A DNA stretch of 64,000 nucleotides from Moraxellaceae bacterium (GTDB taxonomy: Bacteria; Pseudomonadota; Gammaproteobacteria; Pseudomonadales; Moraxellaceae). The stretch is taken from NCBI GenBank assembly GCA_030680295.1, contig JAUXVU010000023.1, forward strand, positions 124,001 through 188,000. Reading direction: 5' to 3'. The translations under genes were made by a program, and so were the position numbers. Below, piece after piece: positions 57,639-64,000 of this stretch (its first letter is position 1; every line of letters starts with the position of its first letter). Under the pieces are notes generated by a model. The model saw nothing but the letters and a program-made list of their open reading frames with translations, was not told where the DNA came from and ran no database searches.

Positions 57639-58583
57639 TTATGCGTCCCGATAACCCAAGTTTTTCAATGCACGCTCGTCATCAGACCAGCCACCCTTGA
57701 CCTTCACCCACAAGGTCAACATCACTTTGCTATCAAATAACTTTTCCATGTCCAAGCGTGACTCAGTGCCAATACGCTTAAGGCGCTGGCCACCTTCACC
57801 AATGACAATTTTTTTCTGGCCTTCACGCTCAACTAAAATAGTGGCGTTAATGCGAAGTAAACGACCTTCTTTTTTGAAGTCATCAATATCAACGGTGAGT
57901 TCATAGGGAATTTCTTCGCCTAATTGACGCATGATTTTTTCACGCACCATTTCTGCCGCCAAAAACCGCTGCGACTTATCGGTGATTTGATCAGCATCAA
58001 AAAATGGTGGTGAAAACGGCAAGTAGGTCGCGACCACTTCGTGCAGACGGTCTAAGTTATGTCCTTTCAGTGCAGACACTGGCAGTACATCAGCAAACTT
58101 CATACGCTGGCTGATGCCATCAATATGCGGCAATAAACGCTCTTTATCGTCAACACTGTCGACCTTATTAACCACCAGTACAACTGGCGCCTTAGCCGTC
58201 TTTAAACGCTCTAACACCAGTTCATCATCTGGCACCCACTTGGTGCCATCGACCACAAACAAAATTAGGTCAACATCACGCAGGGCCGAGGTTGCTGCAC
58301 GATTCATATAACGATTAATCGCTTTTGTCTCTGCGCCATGAATGCCCGGTGTATCCACATAAATAGCTTGTGTGTTTTCGCGGGTAATAATGCCCAAAAT
58401 GCGGTGACGGGTGGTTTGCGGTTTGCGCGAAGTAATCGAGAGCTTTTGGCCAAGCAAATGATTTAGCAAAGTCGACTTGCCCACATTGGGGCGGCCGACA
58501 ATCGCCACATAGCCGCAACGGAAATCATCCGCATGCTGACTTTCAGCGCCAAAAAACGCGCTGATTGGATCATCAGTGGACAT
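57639..58583 (-). CDS. era: GTPase Era
   Basis: A 314-residue GTPase (E. coli 301). G1 is GRPNVGKST at residues 30-38, then TTRHRILG (G2), DTPGIHG (G3) and NKVDSVDD (G4). A C-terminal KH domain ([13 protein letters not shown]) binds the 3' end of 16S rRNA. It acts in small-subunit maturation. Its start shares one base with the rnc stop. Confidence 0.97.
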   Translation of the reverse strand: MSTDDPISAFFGAESQHADDFRCGYVAIVGRPNVGKSTLLNHLLGQKLSITSRKPQTTRHRILGIITRENTQAIYVDTPGIHGAETKAINRYMNRAATSALRDVDLILFVVDGTKWVPDDELVLERLKTAKAPVVLVVNKVDSVDDKERLLPHIDGISQRMKFADVLPVSALKGHNLDRLHEVVATYLPFSPPFFDADQITDKSQRFLAAEMVREKIMRQLGEEIPYELTVDIDDFKKEGRLLRINATILVEREGQKKIVIGEGGQRLKRIGTESRLDMEKLFDSKVMLTLWVKVKGGWSDDERALKNLGYRDA

Positions 58584-59275
58584 TATGGTGACTCCTTAAC
58601 GGGTTGTAATGTGGCTAACGCAGCAGCCGCAGCTTGTTGTTCAGCAATCCGACGGCTAGCGCCCACACCTTCAGTTGTCAGCGTATCACTGACGCGACAA
58701 GCAACATGAAATTGTTGCTCATGGGCTTCGCCAGTAATCGTCAACACTTCATAACTTGGCAGTTCACGCTTACGGGCTTGCAACCATTCTTGTAAGCGGC
58801 TTTTTGCATCTTTTAATGAGTCCCCTGCTTCTAAATTCAGCAGGCGATCACCAAACCAACGACGAATACAGGTCTGTATCAGGCTCAGTTCAGCACCGTC
58901 GCGATGCATAGCACCAATCACCGCTTCAACGGTATCTGCCAAAATGGATTCTTTGCGAAATCCGCCCGTGCGCAGCTCACCGCTTCCCATCACCAGAAAA
59001 TCACCCACCGACCACTCTTTCGCTACAATCGCCAAACTGTCTTGGCGAACTAGTGTCGCGCGCAGGCGTGATAAACGCCCCTCGTCCTGATCTGGAAACT
59101 GCAAATACAAACAGTCGGCAATGACAAAATTTAATAAGGCATCACCCAAAAATTCTAGACGCTCATTGTTACGTCGGCCGGAAACACTGCGGTGCGTTAA
59201 TGCCAGCTGCAGCCACTGCAGATCGTTGAACTGATAGCCCAGAATCCGCTGAAAACGGCCTAAATCATCATTCAC
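58583..59275 (-). CDS. rnc: Ribonuclease III
   Basis: A 230-residue protein (E. coli 226). The catalytic signature is [12 protein letters not shown] (37-48) with Glu41 and Asp45, and a second acidic pair is in [12 protein letters not shown]-terminal double-stranded-RNA-binding domain starts near residue 155 ([13 protein letters not shown]). It processes rRNA precursors and other structured RNAs. It overlaps lepB by 4 nt. Confidence 0.97.
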   Translation of the reverse strand: MNDDLGRFQRILGYQFNDLQWLQLALTHRSVSGRRNNERLEFLGDALLNFVIADCLYLQFPDQDEGRLSRLRATLVRQDSLAIVAKEWSVGDFLVMGSGELRTGGFRKESILADTVEAVIGAMHRDGAELSLIQTCIRRWFGDRLLNLEAGDSLKDAKSRLQEWLQARKRELPSYEVLTITGEAHEQQFHVACRVSDTLTTEGVGASRRIAEQQAAAAALATLQPVKESP

Positions 59276-60099
59276 TGCGCGGCACCATTACGGTGGAAGC
59301 TTGGCCAATGCAGGCCAGGACGCTTATGCATCCAGATATAAAACGCTTTACCTACAATCAACTCTTCGGCCACGGGGCCCCAAAAGCGACTGTCATTGGA
59401 GTTGTCACGGTTATCACCCATGGTGAAATAGTGACCTTCTGGTACGGTGTAATGCCAATCTATACCAGCAGGAAATTTGCCTGTCTCTTCGCGCACGGTG
59501 TATTGACGGCCGTCAACAGACTCTAAGTACACTTTTTCCCAAGGATCATTCGTTGGGTTTTGCGTAATCAGTTCACGACTGAGTTCAACACCATTCACAA
59601 ATAGCACTTCATTACGGCTGATAATGTCATCACCGGGCAAGCCAATAACGCGCTTAATATAGTTAATCGATGGTTGTTCTGGATAGCGAAACACCATGAT
59701 CTCACCACGTTGCGGCTTGCTCATGGGCATCACTTCCGTGCCCAGCACTGGCAACTTGATGCCATAGCTAAACTTATTCACCAAGACATAATCACCAACC
59801 TCTAAAGACGGCAACATAGATCCTGAAGGAATGGTAAACGGCTCTGCAATAAATGAGCGCAACACCCAAACCACGGCCAGCACAGGAAAAAAACTATGTG
59901 CCGTCTCAAAAATCCATGGCTCACGCATAATCTGCTGCTGAGTTTCTGCTGGTAGCGTTGTTCCGCCAGCAGCTGCCCCCGCCTGTGCCGCAGCTAATCG
60001 GCGCTTGCGGCTTGGTTTAAACAGCAGCAGATCGATTAGCCATAAGCCACCGCTGATTAATACAGCAAGCGTTAAAATCAGGGAAAAATCAATATCCAT
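59272..60099 (-). CDS. lepB: Signal peptidase I
   Basis: A 275-residue inner-membrane serine protease (E. coli 324). A membrane segment at residues 6-28 precedes a basic cytoplasmic loop, and a second hydrophobic segment lies near 68-84. The catalytic Ser94 is in IPSGSMLPSLEVGDYV, and the Lys149 base is in YIKRVIGLPGDD. The box MGDNRDNSNDSRFWG is present near the C terminus. It removes signal peptides of exported proteins. Confidence 0.97.
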   Translation of the reverse strand: MDIDFSLILTLAVLISGGLWLIDLLLFKPSRKRRLAAAQAGAAAGGTTLPAETQQQIMREPWIFETAHSFFPVLAVVWVLRSFIAEPFTIPSGSMLPSLEVGDYVLVNKFSYGIKLPVLGTEVMPMSKPQRGEIMVFRYPEQPSINYIKRVIGLPGDDIISRNEVLFVNGVELSRELITQNPTNDPWEKVYLESVDGRQYTVREETGKFPAGIDWHYTVPEGHYFTMGDNRDNSNDSRFWGPVAEELIVGKAFYIWMHKRPGLHWPSFHRNGAAQ

Positions 60100-60116
60100 A
60101 AAGCGCTAAGTTCTCG

Positions 60117-61919
60117 TTATTTATCCACTTTCAAAACGGCTAAAAATGCATCTTGCGGGATCTCAACACGACCCACAGTCTTCATGCGTTTTTTACCTTC
60201 CTTTTGCTTATCCAACAGCTTACGTTTACGACTCACGTCGCCACCATAACATTTAGCCAATACGTCTTTACGCATGGCTTTTACGGTTTGACGCGCAATA
60301 ATTTGTGACCCAATGGCAGCTTGAATCGCCACATCAAACATTTGCCGTGGAATCAGCTCTTTCATTTTTTCAACAATGGCACCACCACGATAACGAGCAT
60401 TATCGGTATGGCAAATCATGGCTAACGCATCAACGCGCTCGCCGTTAATCAAAATATCTACCCGAGCCAAACTTGATGCTTCAAAACGATCAAAAGCATA
60501 GTCCAATGAGGCATAACCACGCGAACACGATTTGAGACGGTCAAAGAAGTCTAATACCACCTCACCCATCGGTACGTCGTAGGTCAACGCCACTTGCTTA
60601 CCATGGAACAGCATATTTTTCTGGATGCCACGACGTTCTTGGCAAAGCTTAATGACATCACCGACATATTCCGGCGGCACCAAAATATGGCATTCGGCAA
60701 TCGGCTCTCTGAACTCTTCTACTGAGCCTGTATCGGGCAGTCGAGACGGGTTATCGACAAAAATTGTCTCGCCCTTTTTGGTAACAATTTCATAAATTAC
60801 GGTAGGCGCCGTGGTCAGCAGGTCAAGGTTGTATTCACGCTCTAAACGCTCTTGCACAATTTCCATGTGCAACATGCCCAAGAAGCCGCAACGGAAACCA
60901 AAACCCAAGGCATCAGATGACTCTGGCTCAAAAAACAATGCCGAGTCATTTAGTGTCAATTTCGACAACGCATCACGAAACGGCTCGTAGTCATCAGATG
61001 AAATAGGGAACAAACCGGCATAAACCTGTGGTTTAACTTTCTTAAAGCCGGGCAACATGTCGACATTGGGCGTAGTGGATAAGGTCAGCGTATCGCCCAC
61101 GGGCGCGCCAAAAATATTCTTAATACCGGCAATCACAAAACCTACTTCACCCGCCGCCAAGGCGCCGGTTTCAGAGTGCTTAGGATTAAATACACCAACA
61201 CTGGTGACAATATGCGTTTGGCCTGTGCTTTTAACGAGAATCTTATCGCCTTTTTTCACCCGGCCATTTTTCACGCGAACCAACGACACCACACCTAAGT
61301 AGTTATCAAACCAAGAGTCAATAATCAGTGCTTGCAGCGGTGCATCACGATCACCAACTGGTGCCGGAATTTTCTCGATCATTGCTTCAAGTACACCGAC
61401 TACGCCTAAGCCGGTTTTAGCGCTGCACTGAGGTGCATCCAGTGCTTCTACTCCAATAATCTCTTCAATTTCCTCACAAACGCGCTCTGGCTCTGCCTGC
61501 GGCAGATCAATCTTGTTGAGCACAGGCAGTACTTCTAAGCCCTGATCTAATGCGGTGTAGCAGTTTGCCACTGATTGCGCTTCCACGCCTTGTGCAGCAT
61601 CAACAACTAACAAAGCACCTTCACAGGCAGCTAACGAGCGACTTACCTCATAAGAGAAGTCGACATGACCTGGTGTGTCAATGAAGTTCAGTTGATAACG
61701 CTCGCCATCACGCTCTGAGGTGTAATAGAGCGTGACTGAGTGGGCTTTAATGGTAATGCCGCGTTCGCGCTCAAGATCCATTGAGTCAAGCACCTGCGCC
61801 TGCATTTCGCGTGCTTCAAGCCCACCACAAATTTGAATAAAACGGTCAGCCAAAGTCGACTTGCCATGGTCGATATGGGCAATGATGGAAAAATTACGAA
61901 TATTCTTGAGATCGGTCAC
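60117..61919 (-). CDS. lepA: Elongation factor 4 (LepA)
   Basis: A 600-residue translational GTPase (E. coli 599). HIDHGKST is at residues 15-22, followed by [16 protein letters not shown] and NKIDLPQA. The C-terminal domain ends in the LepA-specific region with [21 protein letters not shown] (cited in part: [14 protein letters not shown]). It acts on ribosomes during initiation or back-translocation. I prefer the GTG at 61919, with GGGTGA six bases upstream and the family start [13 protein letters not shown] 61925 is the alternative. Confidence 0.96.
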   Translation of the reverse strand: MTDLKNIRNFSIIAHIDHGKSTLADRFIQICGGLEAREMQAQVLDSMDLERERGITIKAHSVTLYYTSERDGERYQLNFIDTPGHVDFSYEVSRSLAACEGALLVVDAAQGVEAQSVANCYTALDQGLEVLPVLNKIDLPQAEPERVCEEIEEIIGVEALDAPQCSAKTGLGVVGVLEAMIEKIPAPVGDRDAPLQALIIDSWFDNYLGVVSLVRVKNGRVKKGDKILVKSTGQTHIVTSVGVFNPKHSETGALAAGEVGFVIAGIKNIFGAPVGDTLTLSTTPNVDMLPGFKKVKPQVYAGLFPISSDDYEPFRDALSKLTLNDSALFFEPESSDALGFGFRCGFLGMLHMEIVQERLEREYNLDLLTTAPTVIYEIVTKKGETIFVDNPSRLPDTGSVEEFREPIAECHILVPPEYVGDVIKLCQERRGIQKNMLFHGKQVALTYDVPMGEVVLDFFDRLKSCSRGYASLDYAFDRFEASSLARVDILINGERVDALAMICHTDNARYRGGAIVEKMKELIPRQMFDVAIQAAIGSQIIARQTVKAMRKDVLAKCYGGDVSRKRKLLDKQKEGKKRMKTVGRVEIPQDAFLAVLKVDK

Positions 61920-61971
61920 GGCCACTCACCCAATAGGGTATTGCAAGGGGCGCGTAGTGTAGCTGAAAAGC

Positions 61972-61998
61972 TGGGCTTCGACCAAAGGTCAAAGCCCA
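61972..61998 (-). terminator. Terminator after degP
   Basis: TGGGCTT (61972-61978) pairs with AAGCCCA (61992-61998), and GACC (61980-61983) pairs with GGTC (61987-61990) inside, around an AAA loop. On the minus strand the stem is followed by GCTTTTC. It lies 11 bp after the degP stop and separates it from lepA. Confidence 0.7.
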
Positions 61999-62008
61999 AA
62001 CTCGTCGT

Positions 62009-63403
62009 CTAACGTGCGGCATCCTCGGGTTCTAATTTCAGCGCCAAAATAATGTTGGTGCCGCGACGATTCACCGTTATTGGTACGGTGGCATTAGCAG
62101 AGAGCTTCCGTACTTCCGCAACAAATTCTCTAGCTGTATTAATTGGCTTATTCGCAACGCGCGTAATGACATCACCCACAACGAGACCAGAATCAGCACC
62201 AGAGCCCGCTACAACACGAGTAACCAATGCACCACCTTCTAATTTTAAGCGTGCTTTTTCAGGAGCTTGTAGATCGCGCAAAGTCATGCCTAAACGTGAT
62301 AAGTCTGGTGTTTTAGTCGTAGTTTCAGCGACTGGTACTGCTTCCTCTGGAATCGGCTCGATTTTCACTTTTAATAATACCGGCTTCCGATCACGCACGA
62401 TATTTAAGTCATAACTCTCACCAACTGTTGCACGACCAATAGCCTGAGGTAACTCAGCAGCTAAATTAATTGACTTGTTGTCAAAACGAACTACAACGTC
62501 ACCCTGCTTTAAACCAGCTTTATCTGCCGGTGAGCCTGGCTCAACATTTGCGATCAAGGCACCCGCGGGACGTGACAAGCCGTAAGCATCCGCTAAATTC
62601 TTAGTGACTTCCTGAATAGCTACCCCTAGGTAACCGCGATTTACCTTACCTTGATCTTGTAACTGAGCTACAACTTCCATGGCCACATCGATGGGAATAG
62701 CAAACGATACCCCCATAAAACCACCAGAACGGCTATAAATTTGCGAGTTAATACCAATCACTTCACCATTAGCATTAAACAAAGGGCCACCCGAATTACC
62801 GGGATTAATCGCAACATCAGTCTGGATAAAAGGCACATAAGCTTCGCTAGGCAAAGCACGTGATTTGGCACTAACAATCCCAGCAGTGGCCGAATAGTCA
62901 AAACCAAAAGGTGAACCAATAGCTAAGACCGCCTCGCCTACCCTCAGCTTGCTTGGATCACCAATTTTCACGGCATTGATCGATTTTGCATCAATTTTCA
63001 ATAGCGCAATGTCGGTACGTGGATCGGTACCGATAACCTTGGCTTCAATCTCACGACGGTCATTTAGTCGAACCATTACACTATCGGCGCCATCAATAAC
63101 GTGATTATTTGTAAGCACGTAACCTTCATTGCTGATAATAAAACCTGAACCAAACGATTGTCTGGCACGCGGAGATTCTGGTTGCGTTTCAATGCCATAA
63201 AATCGGCGTAATAATTCTTGAAACTCTTCATTAACGTTATTTACAGGCCGCGAACGTGACGTCGCACTGATATTAACCACAGACGGACTCGTAGCCTCCA
63301 CGATAGCCGCAAAGTCAGTAGCCGCCATTGCAGTCGATGCACCACCTGCCAAACCGAAACTCAATGACAACAACAGCACCAAGCCATGCTGACGTAATCT
63401 CAT
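62009..63403 (-). CDS. degP: DegP/MucD-family periplasmic serine endoprotease
   Basis: A 464-residue HtrA protein (Pseudomonas MucD about 474). The signal peptide ends at AMA (residue 27). The triad is His101 (LTNNHVIDGA), Asp131 (DPRTDIALLKI) and Ser204 (NPGNSGGPLF). Two PDZ domains follow, near residues 265-345 and 380-455. It degrades misfolded envelope proteins. GGGAGAG precedes the ATG. In pseudomonads it is the last gene of algU-mucABCD, but here nothing precedes it except the divergent nadB. Confidence 0.95.
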   Translation of the reverse strand: MRLRQHGLVLLLSLSFGLAGGASTAMAATDFAAIVEATSPSVVNISATSRSRPVNNVNEEFQELLRRFYGIETQPESPRARQSFGSGFIISNEGYVLTNNHVIDGADSVMVRLNDRREIEAKVIGTDPRTDIALLKIDAKSINAVKIGDPSKLRVGEAVLAIGSPFGFDYSATAGIVSAKSRALPSEAYVPFIQTDVAINPGNSGGPLFNANGEVIGINSQIYSRSGGFMGVSFAIPIDVAMEVVAQLQDQGKVNRGYLGVAIQEVTKNLADAYGLSRPAGALIANVEPGSPADKAGLKQGDVVVRFDNKSINLAAELPQAIGRATVGESYDLNIVRDRKPVLLKVKIEPIPEEAVPVAETTTKTPDLSRLGMTLRDLQAPEKARLKLEGGALVTRVVAGSGADSGLVVGDVITRVANKPINTAREFVAEVRKLSANATVPITVNRRGTNIILALKLEPEDAAR

Positions 63404-63567
63404 GTTTAACTCTCCCGACCCAAAACGATAGCATTACATTCAAACGACTATAACGCCTTGCCCAGACGTTGCGTAGACAACAAGCCGATAAAAAAATACC
63501 AACATAAGCGCTGCATACTAGCGTCAGAGCTGCAGGAGTGCTCATACTACGCAAACTTTACACAGGT

Positions 63568-64000
63568 ATGAAAACTTCCATGGCTGTAACCCTTGATTAC
63601 GACGTTTTAATTGTTGGCAGTGGCGCTGCCGGCCTAACCTTAGCGCTGCGTTTGGCCAGTGACTTGCGTATCGCAGTGTTATCCAAAGCCGCGCTAACTG
63701 AAGCAAATACTTATTATGCCCAAGGCGGGGTTGCTGCTGTGCTTGATGCCACTGACTCCACGGCAAGCCATGTGCAAGACACGCTGATTGCGGGTGCAGG
63801 CCTATGCCATGAGGACAGTGTGACACGTACCGTTAATGGTGGCCCAGATGCTATTCGTTGGTTAATGGCACAAGGCGTTGCATTTACTTTAGAGGATAAT
63901 TCCGATCAACCGCACTTAACCCGTGAAGGTGGCCACTCCCATCGCCGCATTATTCACGCTGATGATGCTACAGGCCGTGCCATTTCCACCACGTTAGTTG
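63568..64000 (+). CDS. nadB: L-aspartate oxidase, N-terminal part only
   Basis: The first 144 residues are visible, running off the right edge. The FAD motif is VGSGAAGLTLALRLA. YYAQGGVAAVLD, the GPDAIRWLMAQGV helix and REGGHSHRRIIHADDATGRA identify NadB. It oxidises L-aspartate to iminoaspartate, the first step of de novo NAD synthesis. ATG 63568 has CAGG close upstream; ATG 63580, four codons later, is an alternative start. It diverges from degP over 164 bp. Confidence 0.94.
   Translation, partial: MKTSMAVTLDYDVLIVGSGAAGLTLALRLASDLRIAVLSKAALTEANTYYAQGGVAAVLDATDSTASHVQDTLIAGAGLCHEDSVTRTVNGGPDAIRWLMAQGVAFTLEDNSDQPHLTREGGHSHRRIIHADDATGRAISTTLV

Noticed and set aside
63404-63567. Extracytoplasmic-sigma (RpoE-type) promoter for degP
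   Set aside because: I could not find a convincing GGAACTT-type -35 with a matching -10. A TATAGT-like housekeeping -10 is present but without a clear -35.

Overview
The window is a stretch of core bacterial chromosome that is dense, almost fully coding and free of mobile DNA. By eye G+C is in the mid to high 40s percent. Gene content and order point to a gammaproteobacterium of the order Pseudomonadales. The block map-glnD-dapC-dapD and the block degP/mucD-lepA-lepB-rnc-era-recO-pdxJ are arranged as in pseudomonads. The FabA/FabB pair, an AlmA-like flavin monooxygenase, a high-molecular-weight FabG with a MaoC partner, and the absence of algU-mucABC from its usual slot fit a Moraxellaceae-like (Acinetobacter-related) organism better than Pseudomonas. 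The taxonomic placement is inference from gene families and synteny only.

Layout. 1-2.9 kb: a truncated thiolase gene diverges from a two-gene unit (long FabG, MaoC-like hydratase). 2.9-4.6 kb: a metal-chelate ABC importer pair (permease and ATPase, BtuCD/HmuUV type). 4.7-9.4 kb: patatin-like lipase, acyl-CoA thioesterase TesB and the glycerol-3-phosphate acyltransferase PlsB. 9.4-16.1 kb, all on the minus strand: adk, hemH, a DinG/YoaA helicase, tsaB, a hotdog thioesterase, uppP and rsmJ. 16.2-20.4 kb: cytochrome c maturation genes ccmF-ccmG-ccmH-ccmI. 20.6-24 kb, plus strand: fabA-fabB, then an AlmA-like monooxygenase behind a perfect 15-bp palindrome. 24-26.1 kb: an alpha/beta hydrolase, a gamma-glutamylcyclotransferase-like protein, a DUF2459 lipoprotein and a cold-shock protein.

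26.2-46.1 kb is the long conserved envelope and translation cluster on the minus strand. In transcription order it runs rpsB-tsf, pyrH-frr-uppS-cdsA-dxr-rseP-bamA-skp-lpxD-fabZ-lpxA-lpxB-rnhB-dnaE-accA-tilS. It joins translation, isoprenoid and phospholipid precursors, outer-membrane protein assembly, lipid A synthesis, replication and fatty-acid initiation. Many of its genes overlap by 1-14 nt, which suggests translational coupling. 46.4-54.8 kb on the plus strand carries map-glnD-dapC-dapD-cysD-cysN and an ArsC/YffB-like gene (nitrogen sensing, lysine/diaminopimelate and sulfate activation). 54.8-63.4 kb is mostly minus strand: degP, lepA-lepB-rnc-era-recO-pdxJ and yqhA, with one plus-strand SIMPL-domain gene. 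The start of nadB ends the window.

I found no rRNA, tRNA, CRISPR array, insertion sequence, prophage or defence system, and no convincing novel multi-gene system. The observations most worth checking are: (i) nadB sits directly beside degP/mucD, with the algU-mucABC stress-sigma genes missing from between them; (ii) CysN carries a C-terminal domain that looks like an APS kinase that has lost its P-loop; (iii) ferrochelatase has a six-cysteine C-terminal tail; (iv) a perfect palindrome overlaps the candidate promoter of the AlmA-like monooxygenase. No intergenic gap exceeds 300 bases. The largest are 46126-46375 (between rpsB and map) and 349-584 (between the thiolase gene and fabG).
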